64,000 nt of DNA from contig NZ_HE611051.1 in NCBI RefSeq assembly GCF_000285575.1, forward strand, positions 235,572 to 299,571, in the 5' to 3' direction. The position numbers and the translations under genes were made by a program. Positions 9,045 to 16,462 of the stretch are shown here, piece after piece. The notes beneath the pieces are model-generated. The model had not been told where the DNA came from and searched no databases. It saw nothing but the letters and a program-made list of their open reading frames with translations. Origin of the DNA: Clostridium senegalense JC122. GTDB lineage: Bacteria; Bacillota; Clostridia; Clostridiales; Clostridiaceae. Numbering within the stretch: position 1 is the stretch's first letter; every line of letters begins with the position of its first letter.

Positions 9045-10043
9045 TTATTCCCCTCCCTTTATAAGTTTAGCTTTTTTCATTATATCTTCATCAATATTTA
9101 TAGAAAGCTTTTTTAGCGTATCTTCATTTATAACAAGTTCTGTATCTTCCAAGGTTTTCATAGGTAACTCTTTTATATCTTTTCCTTCCAATACTTCAGC
9201 TGCCATAATTCCAGCTTCAAATCCAAGTTTTTTGTAATTAATTCCTTCTGTAATTAATGCTCCACCTTTAACATGAGCTTCTTCTGCTCCTACTATTGGT
9301 ATTTTTTTATCTATTGCTTTAGAAGATATTATTGGCATAGACGAAGCTATCATATTATCTGCTGGTGTGTATAAAACATCAATTTTATCTAATATAGAAT
9401 CTAAACCTTGACTTATATCATTTACACTATTTACACCTTTTACAATTACATCTATATTATTTTTCTTAGCTATCTCTTTCAAATTATTTATTTGAATTTC
9501 CGAGTTTACTTCACTAGTATTGTATAAAACTCCTATTGTTTTTACATCCTTAACTATTTGTTGTATAAGCTTTAATTGTTTTTCTATAGGTATTGCATCA
9601 CTTGTTCCTGCAACATTTGTTCCTGACTTGTCCTTTGATTTTACAAGTCCTGCACTTACAGCATCTGTTACCGCTGTAGTTATAATTGGGATATCTTGTG
9701 TTGAATTAAAGGCTGATTGGGCTGCGGGGGTTCCAATAGCAAATATTAAATCTTTACTACTTGAAACAAAATTATTAGCTATCATATTAGATGTTGCAAT
9801 ATCGCCTTCTGCATTTTGTAACTCTAAATTAAGATTCTCTTTGTCTTTAAATCCCTTAGAATCTAAGGCTTCTACAAATCCTTCTCTAGCTAAATCTAAA
9901 GCTGGGTGAGATGCTATTTGAGATATACCTATATTCACATTTTTTTCTTGTGATAAAGAATCTCCCGCACCATTTGAACATGCTGAAAATAAAAATATGC
10001 TTGTTAAAACTGAACTTAATAAAACTAATTTTTTTCCTACCAT
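9045..10043 (-). CDS. ABC transporter substrate-binding lipoprotein (PF04392, TrpX-type)
   Basis: 332 residues with a lipoprotein signal: basic start MVGKK, hydrophobic core and lipobox FSAC with the lipidated Cys at 22. The mature part has family features such as VNIGISQIASHPALDLAREG, the IGTPAAQSA region and VYTPADNMIASSMP. AGGAGGACGG precedes the ATG. It is the first gene of the binding protein-permease-ATPase operon. A 560-base repeat-rich leader separates it from a terminator, a UAG-triplet array and hutP. This raises the possibility of HutP-controlled amino-acid (perhaps histidine) uptake; that link is inference. Confidence 0.9.
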   Translation of the reverse strand: MVGKKLVLLSSVLTSIFLFSACSNGAGDSLSQEKNVNIGISQIASHPALDLAREGFVEALDSKGFKDKENLNLELQNAEGDIATSNMIANNFVSSSKDLIFAIGTPAAQSAFNSTQDIPIITTAVTDAVSAGLVKSKDKSGTNVAGTSDAIPIEKQLKLIQQIVKDVKTIGVLYNTSEVNSEIQINNLKEIAKKNNIDVIVKGVNSVNDISQGLDSILDKIDVLYTPADNMIASSMPIISSKAIDKKIPIVGAEEAHVKGGALITEGINYKKLGFEAGIMAAEVLEGKDIKELPMKTLEDTELVINEDTLKKLSINIDEDIMKKAKLIKGGE

Positions 10044-10149
10044 ACTACCGTCCTCCTAATATTTTGTTTTGTATTTGTGTCTGCTTATAGAGAAACAAGC
10101 TCCAATTTAAATTTATCCAATAACTTTAAAATACTTTTATATAAAAATA

Positions 10150-10240
10150 TAGTGTTAAATTCTAAATGATTCAGAGTATGTCTCACTATTTTAGGTATCC
10201 AAGTTTTGGAATGAATAAATTTAAGAGTCAATTTGGAACC
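10150..10240 (+). repeat. Dispersed intergenic repeat B, copy 1
   Basis: Shares a block of about 80 bases with the reverse complement of 18854-18945, including CTCACTATTTTAGGTAT and AAGTTTTGGAATGAATAA with scattered substitutions. It has no coding potential. Confidence 0.7.
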
Positions 10241-10353
10241 CCATGTGAGTAAAGCTAAGCCACTTTATTCCAATAAAATATTTTTCTTTTAAGCTTTCAC
10301 TACATTATGTAATAATAAAGAATTTAAATAAGCTATTCATTGAAAATTGATTT

Positions 10354-10482
10354 AGAAACTCTTATAGATTTTCATTTGATTTTTTTGACCTAATCCAAGG
10401 ACGGATTAGCCGGTGCACCAGACAAGGACGTCGCTTCTCCGGGTAGTCATAAAAATCAGATAAACATATATTTAGAGTTTCT
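10354..10482. repeat. Compact palindromic element with GC-rich core
   Basis: Nested inverted arms: AGAAACTCT/AGAGTTTCT outermost, then ATTTGATTTTTTTGAC/GTCATAAAAATCAGAT. The interior contains hairpin CTAATCC-AAGGAC-GGATTAG, palindrome GGTGCACC and paired CCGG ends. Its composition differs sharply from the AT-rich surroundings. It could be a MITE or a structured RNA. Confidence 0.6.
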
Positions 10483-10593
10483 TTGAAATTTTCACAGACT
10501 AGAATTTTTAATTTTTTCATTATTACTTTTTAATACTATAAATTAGGAATTTTTAGGCTTAACTTTACGCCTATGTTTGGAACCCTATAAATA

Positions 10594-10627
10594 CAAAAAT
10601 CCTCTCCATAAAAGTATATGGAGAGGA
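10594..10627 (-). terminator. Intrinsic terminator after the UAG array
   Basis: A perfect 10-bp stem TCCTCTCCAT / ATGGAGAGGA with an 8-base loop, followed on the minus strand by TTTTTG. It lies at the 3' end of the UAG-rich transcript, where HutP-regulated terminators are found in Bacillus subtilis. Confidence 0.85.
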
Positions 10628-10630
10628 CTA

Positions 10631-10920
10631 TTAAAATTCCTAATTAACTCACTATTAATCTATATCTCCTACTTGTTCTACCATGCTACTATTTAATATT
10701 TATGTATTACAAATATAAAAAATTATATTTTAATATCTATACTTCTATCCTTCTATAATGTTAGTGAATTTATGGTTTCCATTCTACATTTATTTACTAT
10801 ACTTCTAATTCACTATAACATTTCTACTACTGTTCTACTATTCTACATGCTACTGTTCTACTATTCTACCTACCAAGATAATCTAAATCTTCCATCCTAG
10901 GTTATCGCTACTTTCCTGTT
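10631..10920 (-). promoter_or_regulatory. UAG-triplet array, candidate HutP-binding leader or decoy RNA
   Basis: Read on the minus strand, this 290-base stretch contains 28 TAG triplets, several as TAGTAG. The base composition would predict about six. A 20-base unit rich in TAG is repeated in tandem at 10827-10846 and 10850-10869 with a 3-base gap. HutP of B. subtilis binds spaced NAG (best UAG) triplets in its own operon's mRNA and opens a terminator. Here the array lies directly downstream of a hutP-family gene, has its own consensus promoter, and ends at an intrinsic terminator. No reading frame spans it. The triplet content is observed; the binding is inferred. Confidence 0.7.
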
Positions 10921-10927
10921 AAAAGGA

Positions 10928-10956
10928 ATTATATATAGATTTTTCATTTATGTCAA
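10928..10956 (-). promoter_or_regulatory. Perfect sigma-A promoter driving the UAG array
   Basis: TTGACA (10951-10956), a 17-base spacer and TATAAT (10928-10933) on the minus strand. Both boxes are exact consensus, 10 bases past the hutP stop. Initiation would fall near 10920. Confidence 0.8.
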
Positions 10957-10965
10957 CTATATAAA

Positions 10966-11385
10966 TTATATATTTGCTATAGATCTATGTCCAAGTCCTA
11001 TTACTACTTCATTTAAATGAAGTACACCTATACTAAGGAAAATACATACACTTATATGCTCTCCTTGCCTTGCAACGCCAATTTTACCACCTACATTAAG
11101 ACCATTTGCCTTATCTGAAACCTGCATTATTGCCTCTCTAGTAGCTCCTGCAATTGCACCTTCATGAATATGACAATCTTTAATTATTCCAGTTCTCTTA
11201 GACGCAACTAAAGCCCTTTCTATAATTTTTAGAATAGATGTATTTAAATTTCCACCAATATCTACTGCTACAGCTAAAACATTATCTTTTTTAAACTCCT
11301 CTATAAGTCTTTCCTCTTCTGCTCTTGAGGATATTGCCATTTTTACAGAAGCTTTTGCTATATCTACACTATTTTTTTCTTTCAT
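10966..11385 (-). CDS. hutP: HutP-family RNA-binding antiterminator
   Basis: 139 residues from the ATG at 11385, chosen because TTAGGAGG lies just upstream; the longer in-frame extension has no binding site. It resembles clostridial HutP-family proteins: AGATREAIMQ, GLNVGGKIGVARQ and the C-terminal LNEVVIGLGHRSI. Histidines H72, H74 and H133 are present, but they do not line up exactly with the metal-binding His73/77/138 of B. subtilis HutP. In Bacillus, HutP hexamers with histidine and a metal bind UAG-rich mRNA and prevent termination. No hut catabolic genes are nearby. Its immediate downstream neighbour is a dense UAG array and terminator. Confidence 0.8.
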   Translation of the reverse strand: MKEKNSVDIAKASVKMAISSRAEEERLIEEFKKDNVLAVAVDIGGNLNTSILKIIERALVASKRTGIIKDCHIHEGAIAGATREAIMQVSDKANGLNVGGKIGVARQGEHISVCIFLSIGVLHLNEVVIGLGHRSIANI

Positions 11386-11713
11386 GAAAGAACCTCCTAA
11401 ATAAGTTATTATATTACATACTTTTATTTTAATAATTCTACAACTCAAAAATAAACTTTTATATTTTACAACCTATTATATCACTAATCTTATATTCTTA
11501 ATTTAAAAATATGTAATTATAATAGATAATATTAAGACTAAAAATACTCCTTCTATAAAAAATAATGTGATTTTCTACTACTTTTTATATATAATATCAA
11601 AATTTCTTTGATATTATATATAGTATTAAGCCTATAAAAATAACCCATATATTATAAAAATATTTTTGAAAATTTATTTGCAACTTTCTCCATCTCTTTA
11701 TGTTCTTCTCTAT
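11386..11713. other. Gap upstream of hutP; possible reading-through tail of the next gene
   Basis: Contains the hutP ribosome binding site and AT-rich promoter sequence. A hairpin of about 13 bp, ATATAATATCAAA/TTTGATATTATAT (about 11588-11620), has no T-run. Adjacent to the membrane gene's stop, the shifted frame at about 11648-11717 stays open for about 23 charged codons (LNREEHKEMEK...). This could be its true C-terminus if the A8 run had nine A. Confidence 0.4.
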
Positions 11714-12211
11714 TTAATTTTTTTTCGGATAAAGTCCTATAATTAATGAAATAGTTATAAAATTAATCATCATTAATAAAGTGTCCAATCTAATTAAACT
11801 TGACTCATTTGTAAAAATTTTAACTTTTAAAAATCCTGTAATAATAAAAATAATACTTGCTGCTGTTGATAAATAACATATACCATTTAAAATTTTAATA
11901 TTTTTAACCTTTAATTGTATTCTCATACCTTTCATATAAAGAAAATATAATATTAAATATAATACACAAAGAATGTTAATAAAAATCATTACTACATGTA
12001 AATTTAAATTAATACTTCCTACTGTAGCCTTATAATATATATATGCCATTATCAATACAATGATTGATATATTTGAACCTTTCAAAGCATAACTTTGGGC
12101 TTCTTGCTCCAATTCATCCTTATCCATAACCATACAAATAATATAAATAGCTACAAACATTGTAGATAAAAGCACATGCAGTTGAAAATGAACCAGTTGT
12201 AATTTATCCAT
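11714..12211 (-). CDS. Small multi-pass membrane protein of unknown function
   Basis: 165 residues with about five hydrophobic segments (around 10-28, 48-62, 72-93, 112-130 and 138-158) separated by short polar loops. I do not recognise the family. Its start overlaps the stop of the Xre regulator by 8 bases, so it is almost certainly the regulator's co-transcribed partner. Such Xre plus membrane-protein pairs are common in Firmicutes. The stop follows directly on an A8 run (CCG AAA AAA AAT TAA). One more A would add a hydrophilic tail of about 23 residues, so the C-terminus is uncertain. Confidence 0.7.
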   Translation of the reverse strand: MDKLQLVHFQLHVLLSTMFVAIYIICMVMDKDELEQEAQSYALKGSNISIIVLIMAYIYYKATVGSINLNLHVVMIFINILCVLYLILYFLYMKGMRIQLKVKNIKILNGICYLSTAASIIFIITGFLKVKIFTNESSLIRLDTLLMMINFITISLIIGLYPKKN

Positions 12212-12434
12212 TATTATCTCCCCCTAAAAACTCAAAAACTTCATCAACTGTTTTATCAAAATAATTAGCGATTGAAAAAGCAAGTTTTAATGAAGGATTA
12301 AAAGTACCCCTTTCAATTTCTGATATTGTACTTCTATTAACCCCTAAATCAATAGCTAAATCTTCTTGTGTAATGTTACGTTCAATTCTTAATATTTTTA
12401 TTTTTGTATTAAAAATTTTTCCTCTTCTAACCAT
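12204..12434 (-). CDS. Xre-family HTH transcriptional regulator
   Basis: 76 residues. The helix-turn-helix of the Cro/CI type spans about 12-66: IKILRIERNITQEDLAIDLG, then VNRSTISEIERGTFNPSLK and ANYFDKTVDEVF. This is the typical compact single-domain regulator that controls its own operon. AAGGAGGGG precedes the ATG. Three related palindromic sites lie just upstream (12470-12527) and are the likely operators. It is co-transcribed with an overlapping membrane protein. Confidence 0.92.
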   Translation of the reverse strand: MVRRGKIFNTKIKILRIERNITQEDLAIDLGVNRSTISEIERGTFNPSLKLAFSIANYFDKTVDEVFEFLGGDNNG

Positions 12435-12469
12435 AAAACCCCTCCTTCAATTGGTATTATATACTATTT

Positions 12470-12527
12470 GTTGTATATATACAACACTATTGTGTTTATA
12501 CACGTTATTTTTCAGTATATATACAAC
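12470..12527. promoter_or_regulatory. Candidate operators for the Xre regulator
   Basis: A perfect 16-bp palindrome GTTGTATATATACAAC (12470-12485), a second GTGTTTATACAC (12492-12503) and a third half-matching GTATATATACAAC (12515-12527) at about 22-bp spacing. They lie 36-93 bases upstream of the regulator start. Regular spacing favours cooperative autoregulatory binding. Confidence 0.6.
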
Positions 12528-12660
12528 ATTTTTCTCAATATATTTAACTTTTAATAATAACTTTCTACAAATTTTTATATCTGTTTTACAAAAATATATA
12601 CATACTTACTGCTTTGATATACGTGAAAAATAAAGAAATATTATTTTTTATAAAAAGTAT

Positions 12661-12708
12661 AGGAATAGGTAATGGCAATAAAATATTTTATTGCCATTAC
12701 CTATTCCT
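12661..12708. terminator. Perfect 48-base palindrome
   Basis: Positions 12661-12684 and 12685-12708 are exact reverse complements (AGGAATAGGTAATGGC... mirrored). As RNA this gives a stem of 20 bp or more. It lies just past the DUF2798 stop, so termination is the simplest role, although the T-run on the minus strand is weak. Confidence 0.6.
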
Positions 12709-12741
12709 CAAATATAAAAATTATTTTTATTGGTATTCTTA

Positions 12742-13209
12742 TTAATTTTTATGCATTATTCTCATCACATTTCTTGCGATAGGTGATACAATAAGTAGTT
12801 CCAAAAATAGAACTACACAAAAATTACGTGGCCAGCAAATTGGAAACTCTTTAATCACTTCCATATTAAACCCTAATGCTAAAATTCCACCTACAATCGT
12901 CATAATAATAGACATTCCAATTACAGTAAAAAATGTTCTAAATAAAATGTTAGCATTTAAACTATCTGTTGGAGAAGCAAAAATCTTCACTAATTTATCA
13001 GCTATATTTCCAACTATAAAATTTTCAAACATCATAGCAATTATGAAAACTACTGGAAATATTTTCAACGATGTAACTACAGATGTTACAGATACTCCAC
13101 CCATGTTGATAGAAATATTCATAGTTGCCATAAAAAATGCTGTCAATGCACATATAATACCTCCATAAATTAATCCTTCTTTCCCATTCCTAGGCATACA
13201 TTGATTCAT
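12742..13209 (-). CDS. DUF2798 family membrane protein
   Basis: 155 residues with four hydrophobic segments arranged as two similar halves: GLIYGGIICALTAFFMATMN, then LKIFPVVFIIAMMFENFIVG, then TVIGMSIIMTIVGGIL and FCVVLFLELLIVSPIARNVM. The duplicated pattern, with MATxN and F(I/V)VGxxA motifs, is that of DUF2798 proteins, whose function is unknown. AGGAGG precedes the ATG. It is separated from hypA upstream by a terminator-like palindrome and so is probably its own unit. Confidence 0.8.
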   Translation of the reverse strand: MNQCMPRNGKEGLIYGGIICALTAFFMATMNISINMGGVSVTSVVTSLKIFPVVFIIAMMFENFIVGNIADKLVKIFASPTDSLNANILFRTFFTVIGMSIIMTIVGGILALGFNMEVIKEFPICWPRNFCVVLFLELLIVSPIARNVMRIMHKN

Positions 13210-13236
13210 AATATCCTCCTTTGTTTTTTAATAAAA

Positions 13237-13283
13237 AATGCATTGTACGACGACAAGTGGTATGACCGTCGGTACAACGCATT
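13237..13283 (-). terminator. Terminator of the hyp operon (palindrome, possible operator)
   Basis: AATGCATTGTACGACG faces CGTCGGTACAACGCATT across a 14-base loop. On the minus strand TTTTTT follows. The GC-rich TTGTAC/GTACAA arms could also be a regulator site for the DUF2798 gene just downstream. Confidence 0.7.
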
Positions 13284-13360
13284 GACTTTTATAAGTATAA
13301 CATAATTATTTTTTCTGATGTAATACCCTAATTTCATTTTTTTATTTATTTTTTATACAT

Positions 13361-13702
13361 TTAACAAGCAACAATTTCTTTAATCATAAATTCTCTTCCA
13401 CATAGCAAATCCCAATCATTTTCTCCACAGTATGAACATTTCCCTTTGCTTTGAAGGATATTAAAAACTTTATTACATTTTTTACAAATCCCATTACCAG
13501 GCAGTATCTCAATTTCTAATTTTGTATCTTGTAATAAAGTTCCATCTACTGCTGCTGGGTAACATGCTTTAACATATCTTGGAATCATTGATGAAAGTTC
13601 ACCAATTTGAATAACTAATTTATCTATTTGGGTTAATCCATTTTTTTGTGCAAAATTTTCAACAGTCTTAACTACTTGTAGCAAAACTCCAACTTCATGC
13701 AA
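13361..13702 (-). CDS. hypA: HypA-family nickel metallochaperone
   Basis: 113 residues, the usual HypA length. The N-terminal MHEVGV provides the nickel-binding His2. The C-terminal half has two CxxC pairs (CKKC near 73-76 and CSYC near 89-92) that form the structural zinc site. HypA delivers nickel to hydrogenase large subunits and, in some organisms, to other nickel enzymes, working with the GTPase HypB. It lies 18 bases after a large iron-sulfur flavoprotein gene and in one unit with hypB, yet no hydrogenase structural gene or other hyp gene is present in the window. Confidence 0.92.
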   Translation of the reverse strand: MHEVGVLLQVVKTVENFAQKNGLTQIDKLVIQIGELSSMIPRYVKACYPAAVDGTLLQDTKLEIEILPGNGICKKCNKVFNILQSKGKCSYCGENDWDLLCGREFMIKEIVAC

Positions 13703-13720
13703 ATTACCCCACCCCCTATG

Positions 13721-16429
13721 TCAACGTTTATCGGGAGCATTTTCACTAAGGAAAATAGATTTTAATTTTCTTACTGGTTTTTTCACAGCAATTCTTACCT
13801 TACGTTTAAGTGCATGTTTAATAATTATAGGCTTAAGCTCTGAAAGATCTACACTAGCACTATCATAAACTCTTTCCAACTTAATTGCATCATATTTGCA
13901 TTTTGTAGTACAAACACCACAGCCTACACATTGATATTCATCTACAACTGTAGCACCACAACCAAGACAACGTTCAGTTTCTTTTTTCAATTGCTCTTCT
14001 GTAAAAGTACCACGTAAATCCTTAAATGTTTCTTTTGATCTATTTTCACCTATATGCTCTGCTCTTTGTCTTGGCATCCTATCATATCCTCCAAGATCAA
14101 GATTATTTTTATCTAAAGGACGATAATCTCTCTTTGTACGTCCTAAAATTAGACTTTGTCCAGGATGAACATAACGATGAATTGAAATTGCACCTTCTTT
14201 ACCTAAAGCAATTGCATCTATAGCAAATCTAGGTCCTGTGACAGCATCTCCACCAGCAAATATATCTGCTTCATCTGTTTGTAAAGTAACTTGATCTACT
14301 TTTATTGTATTATTAGGATTTAATTGTACTTTAGTATCTTCTAATAATTCGCCCCAATCTATTCCTTGACCTACTGAAATTATTACATTTTCTGCTTCAA
14401 CTACTTTTGTTTCATTTTCATCGAATTTTGGGCTAAATCTTCTGTTCTCATCAAATACTGAAATACATTTTTTAAATTCTACGCCAACTACTTTTCCATT
14501 TTCCTGAAGAACTCGTTTTGGTCCCCATGAATTATTAATGGAAATTCCCTCTGACAATGCTTCTTCAATTTCTTCTTCAAGTGCCGGCATTTCATCTCTA
14601 CTTTCTAAACAATACATACTTATATCGGAAGTATTAATTCTTGTGGCAGTTCTTGCAACATCAATAGCAACATTGCCTCCACCAATCACAATAACTTTTC
14701 CTTCCATTTTTAAATCTTCACCTAAATTTATTTCTCGTAAAAATTCTACTCCGGTTATTACACCTTCAGCCTCTTCTCCTTCAATCCCTAAACTTCTTCC
14801 CTTTTGAGCACCAATTGCAAAATAAAATGCTTCAAATCCTTCACTTCTTAAATCATTAAGTGTTACATCCTTTCCCACTTCAATATTAGTCTTAAATTCA
14901 ACACCTAATTCTTTTAAAATATCAATCTCTGCATTAACTACATCTTTTTCTAATCTAAAAGATGGAATTCCAAATTTCAACATACCACCAAGTGATTTTT
15001 GTCTTTCAAATACAGTTACTTTATATCCATCAATAGCCAAATAAAAAGCACATGAAAGTCCTGAAGGACCTGCACCTATTATGGCAATTTTATTTGTATA
15101 TTGATTTTTAACCTCTGGTACATATCGAAACTCTTTATTCAAATCTTGTTGTGCAATAAATTTCTTAATATCATCTATAGCTATAGGATCATCCACATCT
15201 CCCCTTGTGCAAGCAGATTCACATTTTCTTGGACATATACGGCCACACACTGCTGGGAAAGGATTTTCATGCTTTATAAGTTCTAATGCCTCTGTATATC
15301 TCCCTTGAGAAGCCAATTTTATATATCCTTGAATACCGATATGTGCAGGACATTCTGCTTTACAAGGGCTTGTGCCAGTATCTACAACTACTTTTCTATT
15401 AATACGATAGTCTATATTCCACTTATCTGGTCCCCATTCTGTATCATAAGGTAATTCACGTTTCTTTTCTAAAATAGGAGTTTTCATGCACAGCTTTTGT
15501 CCTAATTTTAATGCATTCACTTGGCAATTTTCAACACATTCTCCACAAGCTACACATTTATCTTTATCTACTTTTGCAACGTAATTTGAACGTATCATAT
15601 CTGTATTTAAAAACATTTCTGCAGTTCTTAAGGACAAACATGAACATCCACAGCAATTGCAAATAGCATGAGTTACCCCTGGTCCTTCTGTATTTGGTAT
15701 TTGATGCACTAACCCATTAGCTTCTGCCTTTTTTATAATTTCAAAGGCTTCCTCACGAGAAATTTTTCTTCCTCTACCTGTTCGAATGTAATATTCTGCT
15801 GCATGTCCCATTTGAATGCACATGTCTTCCTTTAAATGTCCACAGCCTTCCCCCATAACTTCTCTTGCTGTACGACAAGCACAGTCAGAAACAGAAAAAA
15901 TTTCATTTTCATTAAGATATTTAGATACTTCCTCATATGATGCTCTTCTTGTTTCTGCTTCAATAGATTGTTCAATAGGAATAACTCTCATAAGACCTTT
16001 ACCTACTGGAAAATTCCCTGCTGTTTTTGGTCCTCTTACTCTTCCATATGCCTCAAAAGCTTCAGCAATTTGAGGGTGTTTTTTTACATTTTCCTTATTA
16101 TTGACCATCATTTCCATAACACCAGGAATCCAAGTTTCAAGCCAATATTTATCAACACCATCTATTTCATTAACAAAGCATACCCCAACAACTGCTAAGT
16201 CCCATAAAAGTTTTGATGTTTCCTCTACAGATTTTCCACATAATTTAGCCACTTCTTCTGCACTTTTAGGTTTTCGTAATTCTAAATAAATTCCTACCTC
16301 GGCCATTTCATCTGAAACAACAGGTTCTAAAATAATATATTCAGGATCTTTAGGCTTAATTTCTGATTTTGAACCACGTTTTGATCTGTTTATGTGATTT
16401 GCAAGATCCAATACCTTTTCCTTTACCAT
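13721..16429 (-). CDS. Multidomain iron-sulfur flavoprotein, GltD-like NAD(P)-binding oxidoreductase
   Basis: 902 residues. Approximate order: a winged-helix-like segment (40-100); a Cys-rich region with CACR, CGHLKEDMC and CNCCGCSC (183-264); a 4Fe-4S ferredoxin motif CVACGECVENC (292-302); a GltD-type iron-sulfur domain with CKAEC, CGRICPRKCESAC (356-407); a dinucleotide fold IIGAGPSG (450-457); a second fold IGGGNVAID; and a C-terminal CVGCGVCTTKC. It should pass electrons between NAD(P)H, FAD and several clusters. It sits between hypB and hypA with short gaps, so it is co-transcribed with nickel-insertion proteins. The substrate and any partner subunit are unknown. Confidence 0.85.
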   Translation of the reverse strand: MVKEKVLDLANHINRSKRGSKSEIKPKDPEYIILEPVVSDEMAEVGIYLELRKPKSAEEVAKLCGKSVEETSKLLWDLAVVGVCFVNEIDGVDKYWLETWIPGVMEMMVNNKENVKKHPQIAEAFEAYGRVRGPKTAGNFPVGKGLMRVIPIEQSIEAETRRASYEEVSKYLNENEIFSVSDCACRTAREVMGEGCGHLKEDMCIQMGHAAEYYIRTGRGRKISREEAFEIIKKAEANGLVHQIPNTEGPGVTHAICNCCGCSCLSLRTAEMFLNTDMIRSNYVAKVDKDKCVACGECVENCQVNALKLGQKLCMKTPILEKKRELPYDTEWGPDKWNIDYRINRKVVVDTGTSPCKAECPAHIGIQGYIKLASQGRYTEALELIKHENPFPAVCGRICPRKCESACTRGDVDDPIAIDDIKKFIAQQDLNKEFRYVPEVKNQYTNKIAIIGAGPSGLSCAFYLAIDGYKVTVFERQKSLGGMLKFGIPSFRLEKDVVNAEIDILKELGVEFKTNIEVGKDVTLNDLRSEGFEAFYFAIGAQKGRSLGIEGEEAEGVITGVEFLREINLGEDLKMEGKVIVIGGGNVAIDVARTATRINTSDISMYCLESRDEMPALEEEIEEALSEGISINNSWGPKRVLQENGKVVGVEFKKCISVFDENRRFSPKFDENETKVVEAENVIISVGQGIDWGELLEDTKVQLNPNNTIKVDQVTLQTDEADIFAGGDAVTGPRFAIDAIALGKEGAISIHRYVHPGQSLILGRTKRDYRPLDKNNLDLGGYDRMPRQRAEHIGENRSKETFKDLRGTFTEEQLKKETERCLGCGATVVDEYQCVGCGVCTTKCKYDAIKLERVYDSASVDLSELKPIIIKHALKRKVRIAVKKPVRKLKSIFLSENAPDKR

Positions 16430-16462
16430 ATATATCCCCCTATCTCAAAGCTCAATATATTC

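Larger units (their letters stand above)
10044..10593. other. Long leader gap with two repeat elements
   Basis: No coding sequence supported. It holds a dispersed repeat (10150-10240), a compact GC-rich palindromic structure (10354-10482), and near 10088-10115 a short motif (AAACAAGCTCCAATTTAAATT) that recurs at about 3558-3580 and inverted near 29200-29230. I looked for a T-box (GGGTGGTACCGCG-type core) on the minus strand, expected for tryptophan transporters, and did not find one. Confidence 0.5.

Noticed and set aside
10044-10593. T-box riboswitch upstream of the TrpX-type transporter
   Set aside because: No conserved T-box core or antiterminator sequence on the minus strand; only repeat elements are present.
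10631-10920. TRAP (MtrB) binding site
   Set aside because: TRAP needs about eleven (G/U)AG triplets at regular 2-3 nt spacing. Here spacing ranges from 0 to more than 10, and the neighbouring gene is hutP-like, not mtrB.
12373-12633. Plus-strand hydrophobic frame over the Xre upstream region
   Set aside because: Overlaps the regulator and its operators; low-complexity translation of AT-rich DNA.
13237-13283. Regulator operator rather than terminator
   Set aside because: The arms form a strong stem followed by six T on the strand of hypA, so termination explains it; an operator role remains only a side possibility.
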